Part shown: in pieces, positions 38,505 through 47,534 of the stretch | Position numbering within the stretch: position 1 is the stretch's first letter | Layout of the letters: the number at the start of each line of letters is the position of its first letter | Assembly: GCF_002213415.1 (NCBI RefSeq) | Contig: NZ_NJGU01000007.1 | Location: 1-64,000, forward strand | DNA from: Herbaspirillum robiniae | Lineage (GTDB): Bacteria > Pseudomonadota > Gammaproteobacteria > Burkholderiales > Burkholderiaceae_D | Length of the DNA: 64,000 nt | Reading direction: 5' to 3' | Program-made: the position numbers and the translations under genes | The notes under the pieces: model-generated | Databases searched by the model: none | What the model saw: the letters and a program-made list of their open reading frames with translations, nothing else | What the model was told of the DNA's origin: nothing

Positions 38505-40172
38505 ATGGCTCAATACGTATTCACTATGAACCGCGTCGGCAAGATCGTGCCGCCGAAGCGGCAGATCCTGAAGGACATCTCCCTGTCCTTCTTCCCCGGC
38601 GCCAAGATCGGCGTGCTCGGCCTGAACGGCTCGGGCAAGTCGACCCTGCTCAAGATCATGGCCGGCATCGACAAGGAAATCGAAGGCGAAGCGATCCCGA
38701 TGCCCAACCTGAACATCGGCTACCTGCCGCAGGAGCCGCAGCTGGACGCCGAGAAGACCGTGCGCCAGGAAGTGGAAAGCGCGCTGGGTGAAGTGTTCGA
38801 AGCCCAGGCCAAGCTGGACGCGGTGTATGCCGCCTATGCCGAGGAAGACGCCGACTTCGACGCGCTGGCCACCGAGCAGGCGCGCCTGGAGGCGATCATC
38901 GCCGCCGCCGACGGCAACAGCCTGAACCAGCAGCTGGAAATGGCCGCCGACGCGCTGCGCCTGCCGCCGTGGGATGCCGTCATCGGCGTGCTGTCGGGCG
39001 GCGAGAAGCGTCGCGTGGCGCTGTGCAAGCTGCTGCTGTCCAAGCCCGACATGCTGCTGCTGGACGAGCCGACCAACCACCTGGACGCCGAATCGGTGGA
39101 CTGGCTGGAGCAGTTCCTGCAGCGCTTCCCCGGCACCGTGGTGGCCATCACCCACGATCGCTACTTCCTCGACAACGCCGCCGAGTGGATCCTGGAACTG
39201 GACCGCGGCCACGGCATTCCCTGGAAGGGCAACTACTCGTCCTGGCTGGAGCAGAAGGAAGCCCGCCTGAAGCAGGAAGAGGCCAGCGAATCGGCGCGCC
39301 AGAAGACCATCGCCAAGGAACTGGAGTGGGTGCGCCAGAACCCCAAGGGCCGCCAGGCCAAGAGCAAGGCGCGTCTGGCCCGCTTCAACGAACTGTCCGA
39401 ATACGAATACCAGAAGCGCAACGAGACCCAGGAAATCTTCATTCCCGTGGCCGAGCGCCTGGGCAATGAAGTGATCGAGTTCAAGGGCGTCTCCAAGGGC
39501 TATGGCGATCGCCTCTTGATCGACAACCTGAACTTCAAGATCCCCGCCGGCGCCATCGTCGGCATCATCGGTCCCAACGGCGCCGGTAAGTCGACCCTGT
39601 TCCGCATGCTGGCCGGCCGCGAGACGCCGGACGCCGGCGAACTGGTGCTGGGCCCCACCGTCAAGGTGTCGCTGGTGGATCAGTCGCGCGAAGACCTGGG
39701 CAACAAGAAGACCGTGTTCGAAGATGTGTCCGGCGGCGCCGACATCCTGACCGTGGGTCGTTTCGAGATGCCGTCGCGCGCCTACCTGGGCCGCTTCAAC
39801 TTCAAGGGCGGCGACCAGCAGAAGATCGTCGGCAACCTGTCGGGCGGCGAACGCGGCCGCCTGCACCTGGCCAAGACGCTGCTGCAGGGCGGCAACGTGC
39901 TGCTGCTGGACGAACCGTCCAACGACCTGGACGTGGAAACCCTGCGCGCGCTGGAAGACGCGCTGCTGGAGTTCGCCGGCACCGTGCTGGTGATCTCCCA
40001 CGATCGCTGGTTCCTGGACCGTATCGCGACGCACATCATCGCGTTCGAGGGCGATTCGCAGGTGACTTTCTTTGACGGCAACTATCAGGAGTATGAGGCT
40101 GACAAGAAGAAGCGCCTGGGTGAGGAGGCTGCCAAGCCGAAGCGGATTCGTTATAAGCCGATTACGCGCTGA
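38505..40172 (+). CDS. ettA: Energy-dependent translational throttle protein EttA (ABC-F)
   Basis: The 555-aa cytosolic ABC-F ATPase, exactly the usual EttA length, binds the ribosomal E site and gates entry into elongation according to the ATP/ADP ratio. Two ABC domains have Walker A GLNGSGKST and GPNGAGKST, signatures LSGGEKRRVALC and LSGGERGRLHLA, and Walker B LLLDEPTNHLD and LLLDEPSNDLD. The arm insertion and the linker rich in Lys/Arg/Glu (GRQAKSKARLARFNEL) are present. The ATG at 38505 (MAQYVFTM) is the family start. A TATACT-like -10 inside the end of rarD (38391-38396) may give its own promoter. A strong terminator follows. Confidence 0.96.
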   Translation: MAQYVFTMNRVGKIVPPKRQILKDISLSFFPGAKIGVLGLNGSGKSTLLKIMAGIDKEIEGEAIPMPNLNIGYLPQEPQLDAEKTVRQEVESALGEVFEAQAKLDAVYAAYAEEDADFDALATEQARLEAIIAAADGNSLNQQLEMAADALRLPPWDAVIGVLSGGEKRRVALCKLLLSKPDMLLLDEPTNHLDAESVDWLEQFLQRFPGTVVAITHDRYFLDNAAEWILELDRGHGIPWKGNYSSWLEQKEARLKQEEASESARQKTIAKELEWVRQNPKGRQAKSKARLARFNELSEYEYQKRNETQEIFIPVAERLGNEVIEFKGVSKGYGDRLLIDNLNFKIPAGAIVGIIGPNGAGKSTLFRMLAGRETPDAGELVLGPTVKVSLVDQSREDLGNKKTVFEDVSGGADILTVGRFEMPSRAYLGRFNFKGGDQQKIVGNLSGGERGRLHLAKTLLQGGNVLLLDEPSNDLDVETLRALEDALLEFAGTVLVISHDRWFLDRIATHIIAFEGDSQVTFFDGNYQEYEADKKKRLGEEAAKPKRIRYKPITR

Positions 40173-40192
40173 TCTTCTTTGCTTGCTGGGGA

Positions 40193-40227
40193 AACGCCGC
40201 TGGAGGGTTCAGCGGCGTTTTTCTTTT
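40193..40227 (+). terminator. Rho-independent terminator after ettA
   Basis: AACGCCGCTG (40193-40202) pairs with CAGCGGCGTT (40210-40219) followed by TTTCTTTTTT. Stem and loop are nearly the same as at 27971. Confidence 0.88.
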
Positions 40228-40385
40228 TTGGGGGCGGGTTGTGGGGGGGGCTGTCGGTTTGATGTTGTCTGGTTTGTGGGTGCCTGGTTTTTTCTTTGCC
40301 CTCTCTTTTGATTTTTCTTGCCTTTGTCTTTGGGGGGATTGAGGTTTGTTTGCGGCATCGGGGTCGTGGCTTAGTGGCTCTGTGG

Positions 40386-40447
40386 CTCAAAGCTCAAGGC
40401 TCAAGGCTCAAAGCGCAAAGCGCAAAGTGCAAAGTGCAAGGCGCAGT
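40386..40447 (+). repeat. Short degenerate tandem repeat (CTCAAGG/CGCAAAG type)
   Basis: About seven imperfect units of 8-9 bp run through CTCAAAG, CTCAAGG, CGCAAAG and TGCAAAG forms. They sit between the ettA terminator region and the first unit of the 518-bp tandem array. No gene is visible from 40173 to 42194; the stretch contains this tract and the array. Confidence 0.7.
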
Positions 40448-40467
40448 GGCTCACTATCCAATGCAAT

Positions 40468-42055
40468 CCGTCATCCCGGCGAAGGCCGGGATCCAGCGTC
40501 GTTCGTCGTGCCTCCGAGAACTCCGTTCGGACTGAGTAGCCGCATCGCGGCGTATCGAAGTCAGCGTGCATACGGTTGTTTGACGCTCGGGTAGTCTGGT
40601 CTTGCTGCATGCAGATGTACTGGCTCTATGCTTATCTTTCTCCGGTCGCAGGGGAGCGCCGGGGGCGGCCCGGCAGCCGCTCACTTTTCTTGCTCCGCCA
40701 AGAAAAGTAAGCAAAAGAAGGCGGCCGCTACCGCCCAGCCCCTTCGGGGTCCCCGCTGAACCGCGCGGAAAAATGGGAAAGGAGGCAAGTCGCTACGCTC
40801 CGGCCTCCTTTCTGATCCATTTTTCCGCACGGTTCAGCGGCTGGGCAGAAGCGGACTTCCAATCCGGCTCGCCTTCGGCCTCGCGGTGCTTGCTGCTCGC
40901 CTGCGGCATCGGGTCTGTGGTTCGCGACCTTTTTCAATTCGTCTCGCCTGCGGCATCGATGTACAGGCTCGCTATCCCATGTAATCCGTCATCCCGGCGA
41001 AGGCCGGGATCCAGCGTCGTTCGTCGCGCCTCCGAGAACTCCGTTCGGACTGAGTAGCCGCATCGCGGCGTATCGAAGTCAGCGTGCATGCGGTTGTTTG
41101 ACGCTCGGGTAGTCTGGTCTTGCTGGATGCCGGTGTACTGGCTCTATGCCTATCTTTCTCCGGTCGCAGGGGAGCGCCGGGGGCGGCCCGGCAGCCGCTC
41201 ACTTTCTTTGCTCCGCCAAAGAAAGTAAGCAAAGAAAGGCGGCCGCTACCGCCCAGCCCCTTCGGGGTCCCCGCTGAACCGCGCGGAAAAATGGGAAAGG
41301 AGGCAAGTCGCTACGCTCCGGCCTCCTTTCTGATCCATTTTTCCGTGCGGTTCAGCGGCTGGGCAGAAGCGGACTTCCGATCCGGCTCGCCTGCGGCCTC
41401 GCGGTGCTTGCTGCTCGCCTGCGGCATCGGGTCTGTGGTTCGCGACCTTTTTCAATTCGTCTCGCCTGCGGCATCGATGTGCAGGCTCGCTATCCCATGT
41501 AATCCGTCATCCCGGCGAAGGCCGGGATCCAGCGTCGTTCGTCGCGCCTCCGAGAACTCCGTTCGGACTGAGTAGCCGCGTATGCGGCGTATCGAAGTCA
41601 GTGTATATGCGGTTGTTCGTCGGGGTAGTCTGGTCTTGCTGCCTGCAGATGTACTGGCTCCATGCCTATCTTTCTCCGGTCGAAACGGAGCGCCGGGGGC
41701 GGCCCGGCAGCCGCTCACTTTCTTTGCTCCGCCAAAGAAAGTAAGCAAAGAAAGGCGGCCGCTACCGCCCAGCCCCTTCGGGGTGCCCGCTGAACCGCAC
41801 GGAAAAATGGGAAAGGAGGCAAGTCGCTACGCTCCGGCCTCCTTTCTGATCCATTTTTCCGTGCGGTTCAGCGGCTGGGCAGAAGCGGACTTCGAATCCG
41901 GCTCGCCTGCGGCTTTGCCTTGTGTCCGGCTCGCCTTCGGCCTCGCGGTGCTTGCTGCTCGCCTGCGGCATCGATTTTGTGGCTCGCTATCTTGTCTTCT
42001 CCGTCATCCCGGCGAAGGCCGGGATCCAGTGTCGTTCGTCGCGCTTCCCTGAAGC
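40468..42055. repeat. Tandem array of a 518-bp structured intergenic repeat (three units plus a partial)
   Basis: Units start with the same CCGTCATCCCGGCGAAGG at 40468, 40986, 41504 and 42001. The first two periods are exactly 518 bp and the third is 497 bp. The last unit stops after about 55 bp. Unit layout: REP-like palindrome, GTTCGGACTGAGTAGCCGC segment, GC-rich GGGGGCGGCCCGG block, a 26-nt hairpin (40683-40708, 41201-41226, 41717-41742), a long hairpin ending GTTCAGCGGCTGGGCAG, then CTCGCCTGCGG-type short repeats. Copies are nearly identical and match the unit at 28216. Open frames of about 150 aa inside each unit overlap the hairpins and are best explained as by-products. Confidence 0.92.
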
Positions 42056-42194
42056 TCGCCCGTGCGAAGCCGCATCTACCGACGTCAGCCAGCCCCGCCA
42101 CACCCACCACAATGTAAAGAGTTGTAGGGACACATGACGCCACAGCCGCCCCCGGCTAACATCGGCGCAGACAAGAACTCGGCGGGGAACGGCA

Positions 42195-42479
42195 ATGAAG
42201 GGACGATATCTGGCGACGGCCGCGGCGGCGATGGTGTTGTCGGCGTGCGCATCTTCCAGCGGCGTCACGCAGCTGGACCGCGACACCTACATGCTGACCG
42301 CCAGCTCGAGGTGGCGCGGCAATGACGGCGTGGCGATCCAGGGATTGCAGCAGGCCGATGCCTATTGCAAGAACCTCGGCCGGCGCATGCGCGTGGTCGG
42401 CAGCGAGCGCTCCGACGGCTTGCCGGTGGTGCTGCCGCCCAAGGCGCTGCTGACCTTCAAATGCGACCCCGCCGGCTGA
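42195..42479 (+). CDS. Small putative lipoprotein, function unknown
   Basis: The 94-aa product has a lipoprotein signal (MKGRYLATAAAAMVLSAC with lipobox LSAC, residues 15-18), so the mature form is about 77 aa and membrane-anchored. The body has two further Cys (YCKNLGRRMRV and FKCDPAG) that could form a disulfide, and a QQADAYCKNLGR stretch seen in small uncharacterised proteobacterial lipoproteins. A weak GGGGAA ribosome site precedes the ATG. It stands alone just after the repeat array. I do not recognise a function. Confidence 0.75.
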   Translation: MKGRYLATAAAAMVLSACASSSGVTQLDRDTYMLTASSRWRGNDGVAIQGLQQADAYCKNLGRRMRVVGSERSDGLPVVLPPKALLTFKCDPAG

Positions 42480-42517
42480 CGATCGCGCCGGCCCCGGCAG
42501 GAATCGCGCGCGGCGGG

Positions 42518-42697
42518 TAGAATCACGCCCTTGCGCCCACAAGGCGCCATAACGAGAAGAGGCCGCCGCCGCATAGGTGCGATGCAGAGCCTACGAGTCT
42601 GTTGTCCGCGCAACCCGCGATCATTCCTATAACTAAACGCGCCTCCCGTGCCTTTCAGTGAAAGCGCGGGGCAGTACTCACTCATCCGGTTTCCACC
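42518..42697 (+). promoter_or_regulatory. Putative promoter and long structured leader of the BASS-family transporter gene
   Basis: An extended -10 (GGG-TAGAAT, TAGAAT at 42518-42523) would give a leader of about 165 nt. It contains a CCTTG/CAAGG hairpin near 42530-42548 and a longer stem around CTTTC-AGT-GAAAG near 42648-42675, with one bulged C, just upstream of the ATG. No known riboswitch class was recognised and no clear -35 box is present. Confidence 0.3.
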
Positions 42698-43612
42698 ATG
42701 CTCGCCACCATCACCCGCCTGTTCCCCGTGTGGGCGCTGCTGCTTTCCGCCGCCGCCTACTTCACGCCGCCCACCTTTACGCCGATCGGCAAATACGTCA
42801 CCCAGCTGCTGACCCTGATCATGCTGACCATGGGCGTGACGCTGACCGTCGACGATTTCAAGCGCATCATCAAGCGCCCCGCGCCGGTCGCCGCCGGCAT
42901 CATCCTGCACTACCTGGTCATGCCGCTGGCCGCCTGGGTCATCGCCAAGGTGCTGCGCATGCCGCCCGACCTGACCGCCGGCATGGTGCTGGTGGGCTCG
43001 GTCGCCTCCGGCACCGCCTCCAACGTGATGATCTACCTCTCGCGCGGCGACGTCGCGCTGTCGGTCACCATCTCCACGCTGTCGGCGCTGGTGTCGGTGT
43101 TCGCCACGCCGATGCTGACCGAGCTGTATGTGGACGCATCGATCCACTTCGACGCCCACGCCATGCTGATGTCCATCGTGCAGATCGTGGTGGTGCCCAT
43201 CGTGGTCGGCCTGATCCTGAACATCTTCGCCGGCGGCTTCATCCGTCGCATCGAACCCTACCTGTCGCTGGTGTCGATGGTCGCCATCCTGCTGATCATC
43301 GCCGCGGTCGTGGCCGGCAGCCAGGCCAGCATCGCTTCGGTCGGCCTGGTGGTGCTGGTGGGCGTGATCCTGCACAACGGCCTGGGTTTGCTGGGCGGTT
43401 ACTGGGGCGGTCGCCTGCTGGGCTTCGACGAGGCCGTGTGCCGCACGCTGGCCATCGAGGTCGGCATGCAGAACTCCGGCCTGGCCGCCGCGCTGGGCAA
43501 GCTGTACTTCACGCCGGTGGCGGCCCTGCCGGGCGCGCTGTTCTCGGTCTGGCACAACCTCTCGGGTTCGCTGCTGGCCGGTTACTGGCGCGGTCGCCCG
43601 CCGCGCGACTGA
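42698..43612 (+). CDS. Bile acid:sodium symporter (BASS) family transporter
   Basis: The 304-aa inner-membrane secondary transporter has nine to ten predicted helices. Recognised features are [12 protein letters not shown], the [19 protein letters not shown] motif (core [10 protein letters not shown], the crossed-helix sodium-site region) and [14 protein letters not shown]. Bacterial members carry organic anions such as pantothenate, 2-keto acids or sulfated compounds with Na+; the substrate here is unknown. It ends in a strong terminator. Confidence 0.9.
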   Translation: MLATITRLFPVWALLLSAAAYFTPPTFTPIGKYVTQLLTLIMLTMGVTLTVDDFKRIIKRPAPVAAGIILHYLVMPLAAWVIAKVLRMPPDLTAGMVLVGSVASGTASNVMIYLSRGDVALSVTISTLSALVSVFATPMLTELYVDASIHFDAHAMLMSIVQIVVVPIVVGLILNIFAGGFIRRIEPYLSLVSMVAILLIIAAVVAGSQASIASVGLVVLVGVILHNGLGLLGGYWGGRLLGFDEAVCRTLAIEVGMQNSGLAAALGKLYFTPVAALPGALFSVWHNLSGSLLAGYWRGRPPRD

Positions 43613-43637
43613 TCTGCGTCGCGCCGCGCAGGCAAGC

Positions 43638-43667
43638 AAAAAGCGGAGCTTCGGCTCCGCTTTTTTG
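43638..43667 (+). terminator. Rho-independent terminator with a TTCG loop
   Basis: AAGCGGAGC and GCTCCGCTT form a perfect stem closed by TTCG (43650-43653), followed by a T run at 43661-43666. It ends the BASS transporter gene. Confidence 0.92.
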
Positions 43668-43831
43668 TTATGCGGAAATAATTTCTTCGTTTGAATTCGA
43701 TATTTTTCGAATCTTTTGCCAGGACGATTTATCGCCTTGCGGGAACGGCTACCTTTCTCGGTTTTCCGGTCCGCATGCCCGTCGTCGCAGATGCGGCGGC
43801 GCGTCGCCTGGGCCGGGTCTCGGAGGTCCGC

Positions 43832-45067
43832 ATGCCCGGCATCTATTGCTTCCACAAGAAACTCCTCATCCTCATGCTCGCCGGCCTGCCGCTGTCGCCG
43901 GCCGGCGCCGCGGCCGAGCCGGAAGAGCCGGTCAAGACGATCCTGATCGGCTTTTCCGGCGCGCTGAGCGGCGTGTCGGAGGCCTTCGGCAAGAGCCTGG
44001 CCAATGCCGCCGAAATGGCGCTGGGCGAGATCAACCGGCAAAATCCCAAGCTCGGCGGGCAGCGCGTGTTCTTCCGCCTGCTGCGCCAGGACGACCGCAA
44101 CGACCCGCAGACCTCGGCCACCGTCGCGCGGCAGTTGCTGCAGGCCGGCGTGGTGGCGGTGATCGGCACCTCCCATTCCGGCACCGCCCAGGCCGTGGCG
44201 AAGATCTATTCCGACGCCGGCGTGGCCATGATCACGCCGGCGGCCAGCGCCGCCACGCTGTCCGAACAGGGCTATTCCTCATTTTTCCGCATGATCGGGC
44301 ACGACGACCGCGCCAGCGCCAACCTGGCCGACTACACGGTGCGCGTGATGAACGTGCGCCGCTTCGGCGTGATCGACAACGGGTCGGTATATGGCACGGC
44401 GGTAGCCGCCAGCTTCTTCGAGCAGGCGCGCCAGGCCGGCGCGCGGGTGGTCGCGCGCGAGCGCGTCAGCTACACCACCGATCTGCGCCAGATGGTCAGG
44501 CGCATGAAGCAGCAGGGCGCGGAGGCGCTGTTCTTCGGCGGCTACAGCGCGCAGGCCGTGCTGCTGGCGCAGATCATCCAGCAGGAGGGCGGGGGGCTGC
44601 GCCTGATGATGGCCTCGGCCGGGGTGGTCGGCGCCACCTTCCTGATCGCCGCGCGTTCCGCCGCCAACGAGGTGATCGCCATCGAATCCGGGGCGCCGGT
44701 GACGGGCATGGCCGGCTGGCGTCGCTTCGAGGAAGAGTACAACCAGCGCTTCGGCCTGTATCTCTACGGGCTCACGCCCTTCGCCTACGACGCCGCGCAG
44801 GTGCTGGTGGCGGCGATGCGCCACAACGGCAGCGCCAATCCGCGCAGGCTGGTCGATACCCTGCACCAGATCAGCTTTCGCGGGCTGACCGGGCCGGTGG
44901 CCTTCGACGCCGTCGGCAATCCGCGCAGCCCGGTGTTCACCGTCTACGAGGCGCAGGACCAGCGCTGGGTGCCGCTGCAGACCTATGAAGAGCCGCCGCC
45001 GGCGCGCAAGCGGCCGGAAGCGGGGCAGGCCGCAACGCCGAACCCGGGAAGCCCTACAATGCGGTGA
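43832..45067 (+). CDS. Orphan branched-chain-type (LivJ-like) solute-binding protein
   Basis: The 411-aa type I periplasmic binding protein has a signal peptide (cleavage about GAAA-EP). It shows IGFSGALSGVSEAFGKSL, GVVAVIGTSHSGTAQAVAKI and TPAASAATLSEQG, the usual first-lobe motifs, and LYGLTPFAYDAAQVLVAAM in the second lobe. No permease or ATPase genes accompany it. The ATG at 43832 has GGAGG at 43822-43826; the frame is open upstream to 43691. The last 30 residues are Pro/Arg-rich and outside the fold. It is followed after 47 bp by a molybdopterin-domain-like protein, probably in the same transcript. Confidence 0.85.
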   Translation: MPGIYCFHKKLLILMLAGLPLSPAGAAAEPEEPVKTILIGFSGALSGVSEAFGKSLANAAEMALGEINRQNPKLGGQRVFFRLLRQDDRNDPQTSATVARQLLQAGVVAVIGTSHSGTAQAVAKIYSDAGVAMITPAASAATLSEQGYSSFFRMIGHDDRASANLADYTVRVMNVRRFGVIDNGSVYGTAVAASFFEQARQAGARVVARERVSYTTDLRQMVRRMKQQGAEALFFGGYSAQAVLLAQIIQQEGGGLRLMMASAGVVGATFLIAARSAANEVIAIESGAPVTGMAGWRRFEEEYNQRFGLYLYGLTPFAYDAAQVLVAAMRHNGSANPRRLVDTLHQISFRGLTGPVAFDAVGNPRSPVFTVYEAQDQRWVPLQTYEEPPPARKRPEAGQAATPNPGSPTMR

Positions 45068-45114
45068 GCCGGCGGGCAGGACGCCCGGGCCACGCCATTG
45101 AGAGGAACCTGGAG

Positions 45115-45702
45115 ATGACAAAACGCAATTTCCTGCGCGCCGCCGCATCCGCGCTGGCCGCAACGGCGGCCCTGCCGGCAGCGGCCGCGCCCCGGGCGGT
45201 TTCGCCCGGCCCGGTGCTGCTGACCGTGACCGGTGAGATCGCCCGGCCCAACCGCGGTCCGATCGACCACGCGCTGGACCAGATGATGCACAAGCAGAAA
45301 CTGGAGTTCGAGCGCGCCCACGCGTTCGACTTCGCCGCCCTGGCGGCATTGCCGGCAGTCGAGATCCGTCCCACGCTGGAATACGACGGCAAGCGCCACG
45401 CATTGCGCGGTCCGCTGCTGGCCGACGTCATGCGCGCCGCCGGCGCCGATCCGAAGGCGGAAGGCTATGTGCTGCGCGCCATCGACGGCTACGCGGTGAT
45501 GGTGTCGCGCGAGGACGCGCTGAAGTACCGCTTCATCGTCGCCACCCATCTCGACGGCAAGCCCATGCCGCTGGGCGGTCTGGGCCCGCTATGGGCGGTG
45601 TACGAGGCGGACGCCTTCCCCGACATGGCCGCGCGTCCGGTATCCGAACGCTTCGGCCTGTGCCCCTGGGGCATTTATCACATCGCCGTGCGCAAGGCCT
45701 GA
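45115..45702 (+). CDS. Exported protein of the molybdopterin-oxidoreductase-like domain family
   Basis: The 195-aa protein has an N-terminal export signal (MTKRNFLRAAASALAATAAL) and a domain like that of sulfite-oxidase-type molybdopterin-binding proteins: LLTVTGEI, GPLLADVMRAAG, LRAIDGYAVMVS and GGLGPLWAVYEAD. The Cys that ligates Mo in catalytic members is not evident (the only Cys is in FGLCPWG near the C-terminus), so it may be non-catalytic, as in several small proteins of this group found beside sensors. It starts 47 bp after the orphan LivJ-like gene with an AGAGGA/GGAG ribosome region. Confidence 0.72.
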   Translation: MTKRNFLRAAASALAATAALPAAAAPRAVSPGPVLLTVTGEIARPNRGPIDHALDQMMHKQKLEFERAHAFDFAALAALPAVEIRPTLEYDGKRHALRGPLLADVMRAAGADPKAEGYVLRAIDGYAVMVSREDALKYRFIVATHLDGKPMPLGGLGPLWAVYEADAFPDMAARPVSERFGLCPWGIYHIAVRKA

Positions 45703-45726
45703 GCGGCGCGCGACGGGTCCGGGAGT

Positions 45727-47367
45727 TCAGACGTCGATCGCGCTGTTGGACTTCATCCGCTTGCGCAGCTCGAACTTCTGGATCTTGCCGGTGGAGGTCT
45801 TGGGCAGCGGTCCGAAGTAGACCGCCTTGGGCGCCTTGAAGGCGGCCAGGTGGCTGCGGCAGAAATCGATCAGGTCCTGCGCCTGCACCTGCGCGCCTTC
45901 CTTCAGCTCGACGAAGGCGCACGGCGTCTCGCCCCATTTCTCGTCCGGCTGCGCCACCACGGCGGCGGCCAGCACCGAGGGATGGCGGTACAGCACGTCT
46001 TCCACCTCGACGCTGGAGATGTTCTCGCCGCCGGAGATGATGATGTCCTTGCTGCGGTCCTTGATCTTGATGTAGCCGTCGGCGCTCATCACACCTAGGT
46101 CGCCGGTGTGGAACCAGCCGCCGGCGAAGGCTTCCTGCGTGGCCTTGTCGTTCTTCAGGTAGCCCTTCATGCAGATGTTCCCGCGGAACATGATCTCGCC
46201 GATCTCTTCGCCGTCGGCCCTGACCGGCGCCATGGTCTCGGGCGAGAGCACGGTGACGCCGCTCTGCAGGTGATAGCGCACGCCCTGGCGCGACTTCAGC
46301 ACCGCGCGCTCATCCACCGACTTCGCCGCCCAATCGTCCTGCTCGGCGCACACCGCCGCCGGGCCGTAGACTTCGGTCAGGCCGTAGACGTGCGCCAGTT
46401 CGAAATCCATCGCCTCCATCTTCGCCAGCACCGCCGCCGGCGGCGGCGCGCCCGCCACCATGCCGCGCACCGGGCCGCGGATGCCTTCGCGCCAGTTCTC
46501 CGGCGCATTGGCCAGCGCCGCGTGCACGATGGGCGCGGCGCAATAGTGGCTGACGCCATGCTCGCGGATCAGGTCGAACACCAGCTTGGGCTCGAACTTG
46601 CGCAGGCACACGTTCACGCCCGCGCGCGCGGCCACCGTCCACGGGAAGCACCAGCCGTTGCAGTGGAACATGGGCAGCGTCCACAGGTAGACCGGGTGCT
46701 TGGGCATGTCCCATTCGAGGATGTTGGAGATGGCGTTGATGGCCGCGCCGCGATGGTGATAGACCACGCCCTTGGGGTCGCCGGTGGTGCCGGAGGTGTA
46801 GTTGAGCGCGATCGCGTCCCACTCGTCGGCCGGCAGTTGCCAGGCGAAATTCTCGTCGCCGCCGGCCAGCAGGGTTTCGTACTCGAGTTCGCCGAAGCGC
46901 TCGCCGGCCACCGGCGGCGGGCCCAGCTCGTCGTAGACCTCGACGATCTTCAGCGCCGGCAGTTGCTCCTTCAGCTGGCGCGCCATCGCGGCGAATTCGC
47001 TGTCGATCAGCAGCACCTTGGCTTCGCCATGGCGCAGCATGAAGGCGATCGATTCCGTATCCAGGCGGATGTTGAGCGCGTTGAGCACCGCGCCCGCCAT
47101 CGGCACGCCGAAGTGCGCTTCCACCATCGCCGGCGTGTTGGGCAGCATGGCCGACACCGTGTCGTTCTTGCCGATGCCCAGCTTGCGCAGGGCGCTGGCC
47201 AGGCGGCGCGTGCGGCGGTAGGTGTCGGCCCAGTCCTGGCGCAACCCGCCATGTACGATGGCGGTGCGCGCGCCGTACACCTCGGCGGCGCGCGCGATGA
47301 AGTCGAGGGGCGTGAGCGCCGCGTAATTGGCGGCGTTGCGGCCGAGGCCGGTGTCGAAGTCTGCCAT
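45727..47367 (-). CDS. Acyl-CoA synthetase (AMP-forming), medium-chain/AlkK-like
   Basis: The 546-aa ANL-superfamily ligase activates a carboxylic acid to its acyl-CoA through an acyl-AMP. The P-loop-like motif is LNYTSGTTGDPKG, the hinge and A8 region GYIKIKDRSKDIIISGGENIS (core DRSKDIIISGGEN) and the catalytic Lys lies in KTSTGKIQKFELR. The HCNGWCFPW segment is typical of the group containing AlkK and DmdB, whose substrates are medium-chain acids or 3-methylthiopropionate. Exact substrate is open. It is divergent from a Crp/Fnr regulator gene. Confidence 0.9.
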   Translation of the reverse strand: MADFDTGLGRNAANYAALTPLDFIARAAEVYGARTAIVHGGLRQDWADTYRRTRRLASALRKLGIGKNDTVSAMLPNTPAMVEAHFGVPMAGAVLNALNIRLDTESIAFMLRHGEAKVLLIDSEFAAMARQLKEQLPALKIVEVYDELGPPPVAGERFGELEYETLLAGGDENFAWQLPADEWDAIALNYTSGTTGDPKGVVYHHRGAAINAISNILEWDMPKHPVYLWTLPMFHCNGWCFPWTVAARAGVNVCLRKFEPKLVFDLIREHGVSHYCAAPIVHAALANAPENWREGIRGPVRGMVAGAPPPAAVLAKMEAMDFELAHVYGLTEVYGPAAVCAEQDDWAAKSVDERAVLKSRQGVRYHLQSGVTVLSPETMAPVRADGEEIGEIMFRGNICMKGYLKNDKATQEAFAGGWFHTGDLGVMSADGYIKIKDRSKDIIISGGENISSVEVEDVLYRHPSVLAAAVVAQPDEKWGETPCAFVELKEGAQVQAQDLIDFCRSHLAAFKAPKAVYFGPLPKTSTGKIQKFELRKRMKSNSAIDV

Positions 47368-47534
47368 GCTTGTCTCCTTGCTGCGTGTCTTGAATCTTCT
47401 GGAAAGGGGCGTGCCACGCGCGGTCTTTTTTCGGCCGCGCTTGTGTTTTCCCTAGGGTAGCACCGATGGCGGCTTGCGCTTTGTCATCACGACGACAAGG
47501 CGGCCGTGCGACAATGGCCGCCGTCCCCCGAGCA

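Noticed and set aside
40602..42052. Repeated frames of about 150 aa on the plus strand inside the 518-bp units
   Set aside because: They are near-identical because the DNA is repeated; they cross the long hairpins and contain the well-known translated REP-type strings such as RHPGEGRDP and VIPAKAGIQ.
43832..45067. Part of a second urea or branched-chain amino acid transporter
   Set aside because: It is of the same broad binding-protein fold as UrtA but has no adjacent permease or ATPase and lacks the UrtA-specific stretches.
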